From Acidobacteriota bacterium (GTDB lineage: Bacteria; Acidobacteriota; Blastocatellia; UBA7656), in assembly GCA_040754075.1 (NCBI GenBank), contig JBFMDH010000007.1:196201-260200 (forward strand): a DNA stretch of 64,000 nucleotides, given 5' to 3'. This document shows positions 26,080-34,920 of this stretch, one piece after another. Numbering within the stretch: the stretch's first letter is position 1; every line of letters begins with the position of its first letter. The notes below the pieces were generated by a model, which saw only the letters and a list, made by a program, of their open reading frames with translations, searched no databases and was not told the origin of the DNA. A program made the translations under genes and the position numbers.

Positions 26080-26223
26080 TGTGCGCGACCTGCAAAATCA
26101 ATCTTTAACTGGAAATTTTCCGCTCCCAAATTCATTATTACGTTCGGACAAAAACTGACGTCAGTACGAAGTTCGCAGGCAATCAAAATAAATAAACAAT
26201 TTTCCCATTACAGGTTTGATGGA

Positions 26224-27303
26224 ATGAGACCTTATTACAGATTTATCTTGACGCTCACAGTTATTTTATTCGGTTCATTTTCGGTTTTTGCCGATAGCAT
26301 TTATTTGAAAAACGGCGACCGCATCAGCGGCTCAATTCTCAGAGCCGACAATAAATCTCTGGTCATTAAAACCGAGTTTGCCGGAGCCATCACCATTCAA
26401 ATGGATGCCATTGATAAAGTCGTCACCGACAAAACCCTGCACATCACCTCAAAAGAGGGACAGGCATTTGCCGGGAAGGTGCAATTTCAAGGTCAGAATT
26501 TTCAGATACAGACCGCTTATTCGGGCGCTTTTACCTTAACCAGAGATAAAATTTCAACCATTCGCTCCGAAGAAGAACAGGCGAATTATCTAAACGAACT
26601 CTATCGTCAAGCACATCCGCGTTTCACCGATTTATGGTCGGGGTCAACCGATTTCGGCATCAGTTTGTCGCGCGGCAATGCCGATGTGACGACGTTTACC
26701 ACCGGACTCAATGCCTCACGCAAGACTGCCGATAATAAACTCACGACCTATTTCAATATGTTGAAATCGCGCGGCAAATTTAACGGACAAGCGAAAATCG
26801 CGGCTGACTCAAACCGCACAGGTATTCGCTATGAAAGCAATCTCACCCCACGAATTTTTTCTTTCGCATCGGCTGATGCTGAAAACAATAAATTACAACG
26901 GCTCAATTTGCGTGTCGTTTCATCAGGCGGGTTCGGATTGAAGGTTTTAAAAAATGGGGCAACCAATTTCGATATGTTTTTAGGCGGCGCTTTCAATCAG
27001 GAACGTTTTGAAAACGGCATTCGTCGCAAATCCGCCGAATTGAATATCAGTGAAGAATCCTTCCATAAAATTGCCAGTCGCACTTCGTTCAAACAAAAGG
27101 CGACCATCTTTCCGAATTTAAAAGACGGCGGCGAATATCGTTTCGCCTTCGATTCAACGATTGTCACGTCATTAACCCGCGTCATCAGTTGGCAGGTGAC
27201 GCTCAGCAATCGCTACATCAGCAATCCACCGCTGGTTACGTTGAAAAAAAATGATGTGTTGATGACCACGGGATTGCGGGTGAATTTGATTAAGGGGAAA
27301 TAA
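26224..27303 (+). CDS. DUF481-family outer-membrane protein (YdiY-like)
   Basis: A 359-residue exported protein. A signal peptide (RFILTLTVILFGSFSVFA, cleavage near residue 24) precedes SIYLKNGDRISGSILRADNKS, a short beta module repeated once (IHITSKEGQAFAGKV), and then the DUF481 barrel from about residue 135 (WSGSTDFGISLSRGNADVTT). Alternating amphipathic strands fill the remainder. DUF481 proteins are predicted salt-induced outer-membrane barrels of unknown transport role. The gene stands alone, with a convergent gene downstream and a hairpin between them. The LKNG module is shared with the secreted protein at 20089. Confidence 0.85.
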   Translation: MRPYYRFILTLTVILFGSFSVFADSIYLKNGDRISGSILRADNKSLVIKTEFAGAITIQMDAIDKVVTDKTLHITSKEGQAFAGKVQFQGQNFQIQTAYSGAFTLTRDKISTIRSEEEQANYLNELYRQAHPRFTDLWSGSTDFGISLSRGNADVTTFTTGLNASRKTADNKLTTYFNMLKSRGKFNGQAKIAADSNRTGIRYESNLTPRIFSFASADAENNKLQRLNLRVVSSGGFGLKVLKNGATNFDMFLGGAFNQERFENGIRRKSAELNISEESFHKIASRTSFKQKATIFPNLKDGGEYRFAFDSTIVTSLTRVISWQVTLSNRYISNPPLVTLKKNDVLMTTGLRVNLIKGK

Positions 27304-27329
27304 ATTTTTAATCAGGCAGGTCGATGAGG

Positions 27330-27362
27330 GTTAATGATGTCGATAAATGACTCATCATTAAC
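27330..27362. terminator. Inverted repeat between convergent genes, possible bidirectional terminator
   Basis: GTTAATGATG at 27330-27339 is perfectly complementary to 27353-27362, with a 13-nt loop. It lies between the stops of the DUF481 and DUF2752 genes. There is no long T run, so terminator strength is uncertain. Confidence 0.4.
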
Positions 27363-27402
27363 GCCCAAACGTCAGATGGTTCATCAGTAGATTGAAAAAA
27401 TT

Positions 27403-27924
27403 TCAGCCCCGAGATTTTTCAATCAGAAGGTAAACGATACGCCCGACGCCATAAACCGCAAAAGCAATTGCCAACCAACGAATGGGTTTTAAATAGGTGG
27501 CAAGTTTATCGAGGCTTAATGCCCAGTCAAATCGTTTGATCAAGATAAAAATCGCTTTCAACCAGACGAAAATCAGAAAGATAAACAGTGGAATCCCCAT
27601 CCAGTTCCACTGCAAGGCGCTTTGAACGTTGCCCTTCCCCAGTTCACAAAACGAATGGGTCAGCCCGCAGCCCGGACAAGGGTAGCCGGTTAAATTTTTA
27701 AATCCGCAGATCGAAAAATAATCGCCGTTTGGCGTTGCCGGTGCCGGTTTATAAAATACGCTCAAGAGAAAAACCAGGGTCAGTCCGACGAAAATCGTCG
27801 TCGCCAATTTCCGGTTCCATAAATCACCTTGCGGTTGGTAATTTTGCGGCTCACTTGATAATGGCAGGTTTGAAATCTCGCCGCTGAGGTTTTCCTGAGC
27901 AATCGGGTTGACCGGTATATCCAT
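27403..27924 (-). CDS. DUF2752 family membrane protein
   Basis: A 173-residue membrane protein with three hydrophobic segments (about 35-55, 100-125 and 145-165). The family signature is GYPCPGCGLTHSFCELGKG, in which a Cys-rich loop sits at the membrane surface, followed by WNWMGIPLFIF. DUF2752 proteins are widespread and of unknown function; the conserved cysteines suggest metal or redox chemistry. No operon partner is evident, and the flanking genes are an outer-membrane protein (convergent) and an alpha/beta-hydrolase-fold protein 88 bp upstream on the same strand. Confidence 0.8.
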   Translation of the reverse strand: MDIPVNPIAQENLSGEISNLPLSSEPQNYQPQGDLWNRKLATTIFVGLTLVFLLSVFYKPAPATPNGDYFSICGFKNLTGYPCPGCGLTHSFCELGKGNVQSALQWNWMGIPLFIFLIFVWLKAIFILIKRFDWALSLDKLATYLKPIRWLAIAFAVYGVGRIVYLLIEKSRG

Positions 27925-28012
27925 AACTTAAACTCTCACTTATCCTTTAATTATTTGGCAAACCTGAATAGACCTTGCTATCCGTAAGGTTCTATAAATC
28001 TCCGTAAGCGCA

Positions 28013-28855
28013 TCAGTTTCGCCGAATCATTTTTACGCTCGCGGCAACCGCGCTTTCGGCAAAACTTTCAATCAATCTGGCAAATTGCTGCGGATATTCG
28101 AGCATCGGCAGGAATCCGCAATCTCTGAGGGTTGCAAGTTTTGCATCATCAGCCAAGTCAAATAGTGTGCGCGCATGGGCGAGAGCCTTTTTGTCTTCGT
28201 CACCACAAACCAGGAGTATCGGCAGTTGATTGCCTTTGACAAATTTTTCGAGTGGTGAAGTTTCATAACCTTCTGACGCCGAAAGCGCCGTTTCATATGC
28301 GGCGCGCGGACTGAGTTCGGCAAAATCATTAAACAACTGGTCGCGATACTGCGGCGGAGCCTGACGAAATCTGAAAGCCACAAAATTGCGCACCACCGGA
28401 AACGAAGCAATGTCGCGAAGCATCAACGATGCCGGGGTAAACACCGCCAAACTTTTAATCGTGTCTTTTGAAAAACTGGCGCGCGGGCTGACAAAAACCA
28501 TCGCAGCAACATCCTGCGGATGTTTGGTGGCGCAGGCTTCGGCAATCAGCGCGCCCATTTCGTGCGCCACAAATATCGCATCGAAAATATTTTCAGCTTG
28601 CAAAATGGCATGTAAATCATCGACGTGGTCTTCGATATTGAATCGCGCCTCAATCGAAGCCGGTTGCGAACGCGCCATTCCGCGAAGGTCGTAAATCAAA
28701 CAACGATGATTTGCCGCAAGGCTTGCGACTGCCGGTCGCCAGACATCCGCAGACATCGCCCATCCGCTGATGAACACCAGCGGTGCGCCATTGCCTGTCA
28801 CTTCGTAATAAAGATTGCCGGTCGCGGAATTTAAAATCATCTGGTCATTCATCAC
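28013..28855 (-). CDS. Alpha/beta-hydrolase-fold protein lacking the catalytic Ser and His
   Basis: A 280-residue protein with the full alpha/beta-hydrolase layout: LVFISGWAMSADVW (oxyanion strand), CLIYDLRGMARS, the nucleophile-elbow region, a cap (about 130-200), ILLVCGDED (acid) and the terminal helix. Catalytic positions are altered. The elbow normally G-H-S-M-G-G reads AHEMGA, with Glu99 where the nucleophilic Ser should be. The loop that normally carries G-H-x-P reads GFLPMLEYP, with Phe248 in place of His. The usual H-G of the oxyanion loop reads S-G. The frame is intact and codon use looks normal. It is either a non-catalytic binding or structural member of the fold, or it uses unusual chemistry. 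Esterase activity should not be assumed. Confidence 0.85.
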   Translation of the reverse strand: MMNDQMILNSATGNLYYEVTGNGAPLVFISGWAMSADVWRPAVASLAANHRCLIYDLRGMARSQPASIEARFNIEDHVDDLHAILQAENIFDAIFVAHEMGALIAEACATKHPQDVAAMVFVSPRASFSKDTIKSLAVFTPASLMLRDIASFPVVRNFVAFRFRQAPPQYRDQLFNDFAELSPRAAYETALSASEGYETSPLEKFVKGNQLPILLVCGDEDKKALAHARTLFDLADDAKLATLRDCGFLPMLEYPQQFARLIESFAESAVAASVKMIRRN

Positions 28856-28973
28856 CCGGTGTCGATTGTGAACCCTTGAAACATTAAGCTGCCAAAATTC
28901 GTTTGGTCAAGCAATCCCTTTAGTGAAAAACTAAGCAGGCACAGAAAATTAAATGGTCACAGGAGAGATGGCG

Positions 28974-29639
28974 ATGACCCGCACATTTAAAATTATCGGA
29001 TGGGTGTTGATGGCAACCCTGGCCACCGCCGTCACACTGGTTTCTTTGAGATACTTTTTCTTCACGCCTGAAAAGGTTACTGACGCGAATTTTTCAGTGC
29101 ATTTTTCTGAGCACATCTTCATGTTTTTAACCCATGTTTTCGGCGGCACTATCGCTTTACTCCTTGGCCCGTTGCAATTTTGGGGGAAATTCAGAAACCG
29201 GCGATTGAGCGCCCATCGCTGGCTGGGGCGGATTTATTTAATGGGAATTTTGATTGGCGGCAGCGGCGGGCTGTATATGGCATTTGTCTCTTACGGCGGT
29301 TTGCCAACCCATATCGGTTTCGGAATGCTTGCTTCACTCTGGTTGACGACGGGGTTTCTCGCTTATCGAACGATTCGTCGCGGCGATACTCAAGCGCATC
29401 GCATATGGATGATTCGCAATTACAGTTTAACTTTTGCCGCAGTTACTTTGAGATTATGGATTCCGACTTTTATGGCATTGGGCTTCAGTTTTCTGGAAAC
29501 CTACACGACTGTCGCGTGGATTGCCTGGGTTCCGAATTTATTAATTGCCGAAATCTATATCAACCGTCGCCAACCTCAAAGTGTAAAAGACCTTTCAATG
29601 AGAATCGCGAAAGAGCCATCGGTGACGGTCGAGATTTAA
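28974..29639 (+). CDS. DUF2306 family membrane protein
   Basis: A 221-residue membrane protein with about six hydrophobic segments. The DUF2306 pattern is present: HVFGGTIALLLGPLQFWG, RRLSAHRWLGRIYLMGIL, then AHRIWMIRNYSLTFAAVTLRLW, with conserved histidines that in cytochrome-like families bind haem. The family role is not established. The ATG at 28974 is preferred because AGGAGAG lies six bases upstream; two other in-frame ATGs occur at 28953 and 28968. It is divergent from the hydrolase-fold gene, with a 118-bp shared upstream region. Confidence 0.8.
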   Translation: MTRTFKIIGWVLMATLATAVTLVSLRYFFFTPEKVTDANFSVHFSEHIFMFLTHVFGGTIALLLGPLQFWGKFRNRRLSAHRWLGRIYLMGILIGGSGGLYMAFVSYGGLPTHIGFGMLASLWLTTGFLAYRTIRRGDTQAHRIWMIRNYSLTFAAVTLRLWIPTFMALGFSFLETYTTVAWIAWVPNLLIAEIYINRRQPQSVKDLSMRIAKEPSVTVEI

Positions 29640-29650
29640 ACGCGATATTC

Positions 29651-29680
29651 TTGACAGCGTTTAAGCCAAATGGCTAACAT
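29651..29680 (+). promoter_or_regulatory. Promoter of tadA
   Basis: A consensus TTGACA at 29651-29656, an 18-bp spacer and TAACAT at 29675-29680, only 20 bp before the ATG at 29701. The tadA leader is therefore very short or leaderless. Confidence 0.55.
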
Positions 29681-29700
29681 TCGGGTTCTTTTTTTTCGCT

Positions 29701-30180
29701 ATGACGGTAAGCGATGAAGCATATATGAAAGTGGCGCTTGCCGAAGCCCTACAGGCAGCGGCGGAAGATGAAGTGCCGATTGGCGCAATCGTCGTCATTG
29801 ATGGTGAAATCAAGGGGCGTGGTCATAACCGGGTAATTCAAAACCATGACCCGTCAGCACACGCCGAAATCGAAGCCCTGCGGGATGCGGCGCGCGCCAC
29901 TGGCAATTACCGGTTAGTCGGCGCAACGCTCTTTTCAACCATTGAACCCTGCGCGATGTGCGCCGGCGCGATTGTCCAGGCGCGCGTCAATCGCCTGGTT
30001 TATGGTGCGATTGATGAAAAAGCCGGGGCGGTTGAAACGCATTTCAACATCTGCACCACAGATTTTTTGAATCATCGGGTCAGCCTGCAAGGGAATGTTC
30101 TTGAGGATGAATGTCGTCAGGTGATACAATCCTTCTTTCGCCAAAAGCGGGAAAAGCTGTCAGGGCAACCAACTGAGTGA
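29701..30180 (+). CDS. tadA: tRNA-specific adenosine(34) deaminase TadA
   Basis: A 159-residue zinc deaminase that converts A34 to inosine in the wobble position of tRNA-Arg(ACG). The zinc and proton-shuttle motif HAE is at His54/Glu56 (SAHAEIEAL), and the PCxxC zinc ligands are Cys84 and Cys87 ([10 protein letters not shown]). FFRQKR near the C-terminus is the usual terminal helix. Length matches the family. A promoter lies directly upstream, leaving little room for a Shine-Dalgarno. Downstream follow two tRNA-Ser genes, SRP RNA and dnaX, the same order seen in Bacillus around its tadA. Confidence 0.95.
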   Translation: MTVSDEAYMKVALAEALQAAAEDEVPIGAIVVIDGEIKGRGHNRVIQNHDPSAHAEIEALRDAARATGNYRLVGATLFSTIEPCAMCAGAIVQARVNRLVYGAIDEKAGAVETHFNICTTDFLNHRVSLQGNVLEDECRQVIQSFFRQKREKLSGQPTE

Positions 30181-30213
30181 AATGGCTCTTTGTTAATTAA
30201 AAATTTTGCATGC

Positions 30214-30303
<90 letters not shown>

Positions 30304-30306
30304 CGT

Positions 30307-30391
30307 CAATTGCGAATTGCAGATTGCGGATTGCGGATTGAAAGATGTTGAATGGTTTTAATCCGCAATCCGCATTTTACAATCCGCAATG
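30307..30391. repeat. ATTGCGG heptamer repeat hairpin between two tRNA-Ser genes
   Basis: The left arm has tandem ATTGCGG units (GATTGCGGATTGCGGATTG), the right arm the complementary CCGCAAT units, with about 20 nt between. It fills the whole gap between the tRNAs. The same heptamer lies inside hisF and in the hisD-hisC linker. Confidence 0.7.
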
Positions 30392-30392
30392 G

Positions 30393-30482
<90 letters not shown>

Positions 30483-30487
30483 CTCAT

Positions 30488-30603
30488 TGAAGGCAAAAGG
30501 CAAAAGTGGCAAGGCAAAAGGCAAAAAGAGGTTTGCTTCTTTAATTGGTTAAAGAGTAATCATACTTTTACCTTTTGATTTTTGCCTTTTGCCCTTTGCC
30601 TTC
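30488..30603. repeat. AAAAGGC heptamer repeat arms
   Basis: Tandem AAAAGGC-type units (GAAGGCAAAAGGCAAAAG and repeats) on the left and complementary GCCTTTT units (TTTTGCCTTTTGCCC) on the right flank about 50 bp between tRNA-Ser(GGA) and the SRP RNA gene. They could form a long hairpin. Confidence 0.6.
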
Positions 30604-30609
30604 ATACTA

Positions 30610-30740
30610 AAGGTTTGATTCATCTGGCTTCGGACACCGTGCAATCTCGTGGGCGCAAACCCCGCCAGGCCGGGAACGGAGCAACGGTAGCGCTTCACGG
30701 ATGTGCCGCGGTTACTCCGAAGCCTGATGAGTCAAACCTT
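30610..30740 (+). ncRNA. ffs: Signal recognition particle RNA (4.5S type)
   Basis: The helix-8 core is recognisable: CCAGGCCGGGAACGGAGCAA has the conserved AGG, the GNRA tetraloop (GGGA) and the GGAGCA internal-loop strand that bind Ffh, followed downstream by GTGCCGCGG. The closing stem pairs 30626-30634 (GGCTTCGGA) with 30716-30724 exactly, and an outer stem pairs 30610-30624 with 30726-30740, ending in a T run, so the outer stem probably doubles as terminator. The mature RNA is likely 30626-30724 or slightly longer; exact ends are not certain. Placement between tadA/tRNA-Ser and dnaX matches Bacillus scr. Confidence 0.88.
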
Positions 30741-30948
30741 TTTGCTTTTAAGCGTTCGGCAAATCCGCCTGCTCAGCCCAGTCCGAAGATAAATTTGAGA
30801 ATTTAGCGGTTGTTCATTCAGTTTTGGGGATAATTTCTGAAAACCGAGGTCAATCATGAGGCGGTAAATCCTTCCCTTTTTCTTGCAAGCCAACACATCA
30901 AACCTTAGACTACAGATTCATCTCGAATAACAATCGTTGCGGGAACTT

Positions 30949-32874
30949 ATGTCTGATTCGCAGGTCATCGCCAGAAAATTTCGCCCACAAACTTTCGACC
31001 AGATGGTTGGGCAAGAAGCCATTCGTCGCACCATCGAAAATTCCATTCAATCCGGTCGCATTCATCACGCTTATCTGTTTTCCGGCGCGCGCGGCGTAGG
31101 CAAAACCACCACGGCGCGCATCCTTGCCAAAGCCTTGAACTGCGTCAACGGTCCGACGATTGACCCCTGTGGCGTCTGTCCTTCGTGCGTGGAAATCGCC
31201 GGTTCGCGTTCGATTGACGTGATGGAGATTGACGCTGCCTCAAACACCGGCGTTGATAATGTGCGCGATGTCATCATCAACACGGTACAGATTTCTCCGG
31301 CGCGTGACCGCAATAAAATTTTCATCATCGACGAAGTTCATATGCTCTCGAATGCGGCATTCAACGCGCTGTTGAAAACCCTTGAAGAGCCGCCGCCGCG
31401 CGTTATTTTCATTATGGCAACCACGGAACTCCACAAGGTTCCCGAAACCATTCTCTCGCGGTGTCAGGTCTTTGAATTTCGCACCATCACGCTGAAAAAA
31501 ATTTACGACCAACTGAAAAACATCGCTCAGGAAATGGGCGTCGAAATCAGCGAGAAAGCTTTGCTGGCGATTGCCCGCGCCGGTGAAGGCTCGATGCGCG
31601 ATGCGCAATCGGCGCTTGATCAAGTCATCAGTTTTGCGGGCAAACAGATAAAAGATGAAGATGTTTCGCTTGCCCTCGGCTTAGTCGATATTGAAACGCT
31701 GCATGAGACCATGCTGGCTGTAGGCGAACAAGAGGCGCGAAAATTACTCAACCTGGTTGATGACATGGTCACTCGTGGCTATGACCTGAGAAACTTTTCT
31801 CGTGAACTGATGAGCTATATTCGCGGCTTGCTGGTCGTCAAAGTCACAGGCTTTGACGCGGAACTCGTGCAAATGCCCGCAAGCGAAGGTGAAACGCTTA
31901 CACGCATTGCCGAACGATTTTCCGAGCAGGATTTGATTCGCTTCTTTTCGATTCTCACCAAAACCGAACAAGACATTCGCACCGCTTCGCAACCGCGATT
32001 CCAACTGGAAATCGGTTTGATGAAGATGCTGCAATCGCGTCGGCTCTTTTTACTCGAAGATGCAATAAAACAACTCGAAGACCTGTCGGCGCGTCTGGGC
32101 GGGCAAGGTTCAAGCGGCATCGGTTCCGCGTCGGGTGGCAAGAGTTTCAGCCCGCCTGCGCCGTCGCGTTCTGCCTCGCCGAGCAAACCATCATCGGGAA
32201 GCAAACCGCCGACCAGCTTTGCCAATACGCTTTCGCCACCGGCACAAACCGCAAGCAATTTGTCGGCGGCGCGTCCGCAAACCGCAATCAGCGAAAGCGA
32301 TTCGCCATTTGCAAATCCTCGAACAACTGAGCCGGTAACTTCGAGCAAACCAACAGCCGTTCAACCACGCGCCGCATCGCTGCCGCCCTGGGAAGATTCC
32401 GCGCCCGAAATTAATGATGCATACGAAGATGAATCGGAATCGCTTGCGCAGGATTTTGCGCCGGTAGAAAACGGCAATGAACAAAATGCCATTACTCGAT
32501 TCAAACATCTGCTCGAAGAGAAAAAGAAGATGATGTTATTGTCGGTTATCAACCTGGCAGAACGCATCAAGGTTTCCGGCGATACGCTTACGATTGTTTA
32601 TAAACCATCGGACGGTATCTATAAAAATCAGGTGACCTCACGCGACAACAAAAAATTGATTGAAGAGATTTGGCGAGAGATATTGGGCAGGCAGGTAACG
32701 CTCGTGGTTTCAGTCGGAGAACCCTCAACAAAGCCTTCGACCGAATTCACCGCACAACCGAAAACCTCTGCGCCGGCTACCCCTTCTGCGGAAGAGCATC
32801 CGAAACTTCGCGCGATTGCTGATAAATTCAAAGGCAAGATTGTTGAAATCGTTCCCATTGAAAATAAAAGTTGA
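30949..32874 (+). CDS. dnaX: DNA polymerase III subunits gamma/tau
   Basis: A 641-residue clamp-loader ATPase. The N-terminal AAA+ module has Walker A GARGVGKTTTARILA near residue 46, the zinc knuckle (CVNGPTIDPCGVCPSC), Walker B IIDEVHML with sensor region NAALLKTLEEPP-like FNALLKTLEEPPP, and the ATTELHKVPETILSRCQ block. Domain III follows to about residue 370. A Pro/Ser-rich linker (about 385-500) leads to a small C-terminal domain, as expected of tau. It loads the beta clamp during replication. The ATG at 30949 begins the usual short leader (VIARKFRPQTFDQMVGQ); an in-frame TTG lies four codons earlier. YbaB and RecR genes follow, the standard dnaX operon. Confidence 0.96.
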   Translation: MSDSQVIARKFRPQTFDQMVGQEAIRRTIENSIQSGRIHHAYLFSGARGVGKTTTARILAKALNCVNGPTIDPCGVCPSCVEIAGSRSIDVMEIDAASNTGVDNVRDVIINTVQISPARDRNKIFIIDEVHMLSNAAFNALLKTLEEPPPRVIFIMATTELHKVPETILSRCQVFEFRTITLKKIYDQLKNIAQEMGVEISEKALLAIARAGEGSMRDAQSALDQVISFAGKQIKDEDVSLALGLVDIETLHETMLAVGEQEARKLLNLVDDMVTRGYDLRNFSRELMSYIRGLLVVKVTGFDAELVQMPASEGETLTRIAERFSEQDLIRFFSILTKTEQDIRTASQPRFQLEIGLMKMLQSRRLFLLEDAIKQLEDLSARLGGQGSSGIGSASGGKSFSPPAPSRSASPSKPSSGSKPPTSFANTLSPPAQTASNLSAARPQTAISESDSPFANPRTTEPVTSSKPTAVQPRAASLPPWEDSAPEINDAYEDESESLAQDFAPVENGNEQNAITRFKHLLEEKKKMMLLSVINLAERIKVSGDTLTIVYKPSDGIYKNQVTSRDNKKLIEEIWREILGRQVTLVVSVGEPSTKPSTEFTAQPKTSAPATPSAEEHPKLRAIADKFKGKIVEIVPIENKS

Positions 32875-32937
32875 TGCGCGACCGGTTAATCGTCAAAATA
32901 ATTATTCACAAAAAATAAATGAAAGGTTCTTAAACTT

Positions 32938-33267
32938 ATGAAATTCCCCGGCGGATTTGATTTAGGCAACATCGGTGAAATGATGAAGCAAGCCAAGCAG
33001 ATGCAGGAAGACATGAAACGCGAAATGGCGCAGGTGCGTGTCGAAGCGAGCGTCGGCGGCGGCATCGTTTCCGTTTCCATGAACGGCGCCAAAGAGGTGC
33101 TTGATGTCAAACTCGACCCCGAAGCTGTAAAAAACGGCGACGCTGAAATGCTCCAGGATTTAATTCTGGCAGCGGTCAACGAAGCCGGTCGCAAAGTTGA
33201 TGAAGCGATGAAAGGAAAACTCAGTTCAAAACTCGGCGGCATGGGGTTGCCGGACGGACTATTTTAA
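32938..33267 (+). CDS. ybaB: YbaB/EbfC family nucleoid-associated protein
   Basis: A 109-residue DNA-binding protein of the YbaB/EbfC family. The long N-terminal helix ([20 protein letters not shown]), the strand pair [25 protein letters not shown] and the C-terminal helix [18 protein letters not shown] are typical; these form a tweezer-like dimer. The position between dnaX and recR is conserved in most bacteria, which links it to recombination or nucleoid structure. Length is normal. Confidence 0.95.
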   Translation: MKFPGGFDLGNIGEMMKQAKQMQEDMKREMAQVRVEASVGGGIVSVSMNGAKEVLDVKLDPEAVKNGDAEMLQDLILAAVNEAGRKVDEAMKGKLSSKLGGMGLPDGLF

Positions 33268-33270
33268 CAA

Positions 33271-33345
33271 GAATTCGGGATTGGGGGTTCAGTTTGAGCC
33301 ACAAACTTTTCCTGAATCCTCAATCCCGAATCCTGAATCCTGAAT
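33271..33345. repeat. GAATCCT heptamer repeat hairpin immediately before recR
   Basis: The left arm GAATTCGGGATTGGGGGTTC and right arm units CCTGAATCC, repeated to the base before the recR ATG, can pair. The array replaces the usual Shine-Dalgarno region of recR. Confidence 0.6.
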
Positions 33346-33945
33346 ATGCTTGATTACGCTGAACCGGTTACCAAGTTAATCGATGAGTTGAAGCGCTTGC
33401 CCGGCGTCGGTCACAAATCGGCGCAACGTATCGCCTTTTATATTCTGCGCGCTGACCGCATTGAAACCGATAAATTGATTGCCGCAATCAATGAAGTCAA
33501 AGAGCGCATCGTTTTCTGTTCGGTATGCAACAACCTCACAGACATCGACCCCTGTCGCTATTGTTCAAGCCCGACGCGCGATAAATCAACGATTCTCGTC
33601 GTCGAAGAACCCTACAATATTGTGACCTTTGAAAAAACCCGCGAATATAAAGGGCTTTATCACGTGTTGCATGGCGCATTGTCGCCGATTCGCGGCATTC
33701 ACCCGGATGATTTGAAGATTAAAAATCTGCTGGAACGATTGCGCTCCGATGAAGTGAAAGAAATCATTCTGGCGACCAATCCGAATACCGAGGGTGAAGC
33801 GACAGCCAATTATTTGTCGCGGTTGATTAAGCCGCTTGGTGTGCGCATCACGCGCATTGCAATGGGGGTTCCGGTGGGTTCCGACCTCGAATATGCCGAT
33901 GAAGTGACCATGCACAAAGCGCTCGCTAATCGCCATGAAATGTAG
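33346..33945 (+). CDS. recR: Recombination mediator protein RecR
   Basis: A 199-residue RecR, which works with RecF and RecO to load RecA on gapped DNA. The helix-hairpin-helix [17 protein letters not shown] (about 18-35), the four-Cys zinc finger ([16 protein letters not shown], about 57-72) and the Toprim domain ([16 protein letters not shown] onward, with [15 protein letters not shown]) are all in place. Length is standard. The ATG is directly abutted by a heptamer repeat array with no recognisable Shine-Dalgarno, which may affect expression. A strong bidirectional-looking terminator follows. Confidence 0.96.
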   Translation: MLDYAEPVTKLIDELKRLPGVGHKSAQRIAFYILRADRIETDKLIAAINEVKERIVFCSVCNNLTDIDPCRYCSSPTRDKSTILVVEEPYNIVTFEKTREYKGLYHVLHGALSPIRGIHPDDLKIKNLLERLRSDEVKEIILATNPNTEGEATANYLSRLIKPLGVRITRIAMGVPVGSDLEYADEVTMHKALANRHEM

Positions 33946-33968
33946 CCTGTCTTCGCTTATCAACCATA

Positions 33969-34006
33969 AAAGCGCCGCCGGGTTATTGATAACCTGGCGG
34001 CGCTTT
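33969..34006. terminator. Strong terminator between recR and a convergent lipoprotein gene
   Basis: AAGCGCCGCC pairs with GGCGGCGCTT around an inner palindrome GGTTATTGATAACC. Flanking A and T tracts suit termination in both directions. Confidence 0.85.
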
Positions 34007-34030
34007 CCGGTTTAGAACCAGGCAGCGGAG

Positions 34031-34594
34031 TTATTTAGTCTCTTTAGCAAAGAGGTCTTTGTTCTCATCCTGAATTTTTTTGGCTTTGGCTTCCAGGTCG
34101 TCGGCATCTTTTTTGACGGCATCTGACTTTGAAACGACATCCTTCACTTTCGCTTGATAATCGGCTTTGCTTTCGGTATCAAGCAATGCCTTCGGTTCGC
34201 CAATCACCACATCAACATACTCGGCGCGTTTTTTCATTTCAGCGCCTTTGGCTTCGAGATACTCTTTGTATTTATCCTGAAGTTTGAATTTGCTGGCTTC
34301 AATGAATTTTTCACCGCTCTCTTTATATTTATCTCTGGCTTTTTCAAGTGTAGCGATGGCTTCTTTAGCCTGGGCGCGTGCCGCTTCCAGGTCCTGGTCT
34401 TCCTCTATACTGGCAACCGCCTGTTCCATTTTTACTAAAAGCTGTCCGCCTTTCGTCAGGTTTTCATTGGCATCTTTGATTGCGGCATTGGCGACATCAA
34501 CAACTTTATTGGCTTTGTCGGTTTCATAAAATGTGCAACCAACCAACAGACAAACACCAATCATCGTCACTAAAAACGGTAGTTTTCTTTTCAC
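34031..34594 (-). CDS. Coiled-coil lipoprotein, hypothetical
   Basis: A 187-residue lipoprotein starting with GTG. The signal FLVTMIGVCLLVGC ends in lipobox LVGC, so Cys20 should be lipidated. The mature part is almost entirely Lys/Glu/Ala-rich helix (EEDQDLEAARAQAKEAIATL and similar) with heptad-like spacing, predicted coiled coil. AAGGAG lies about 11 bp upstream of the start codon. Function unknown; proteins of this kind often span the periplasm or stabilise the envelope. Convergent with recR. Confidence 0.75.
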   Translation of the reverse strand: MKRKLPFLVTMIGVCLLVGCTFYETDKANKVVDVANAAIKDANENLTKGGQLLVKMEQAVASIEEDQDLEAARAQAKEAIATLEKARDKYKESGEKFIEASKFKLQDKYKEYLEAKGAEMKKRAEYVDVVIGEPKALLDTESKADYQAKVKDVVSKSDAVKKDADDLEAKAKKIQDENKDLFAKETK

Positions 34595-34920
34595 GACTGG
34601 GCATCTCCTTATTTTTAAAGTATGGGTTTATTTTGCGGCGAAGCATCATACTCTGCCAGATGAGATTCAACAAGGTGATTTTGATAGTCAAAGGGGGCGT
34701 AGATTTTTGCTTGGTGATTTGCGCCTTTGCAAGCTAAAAGTCATAATAGCGTCTCTGAATTTAGCTGAATCAATCGCTGCACTGGCATCATCCGATTAGC
34801 GTTCGGTTCAATTCTAAAAGCTCTTCACCATCCCGTTGAGCCAATCCCTAATCAACCTCATCAAAAGATTAGGATAAGCCTATTGAAAGGCATCACAAGC
34901 AATCGAAAAGGAGAAAACTC
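34595..34920. other. 326-bp divergent intergenic region
   Basis: It lies between the divergent lipoprotein and DUF937 genes. Apart from the two ribosome-binding sites at its ends I see no ORF, repeat or recognisable regulatory element. Confidence 0.4.

Noticed and set aside
32510-32540. Programmed frameshift in dnaX at an A-rich stretch
   Set aside because: The A-rich stretch lacks a clear slippery heptamer with a downstream structure, and its position is near the C-terminus rather than after domain III.
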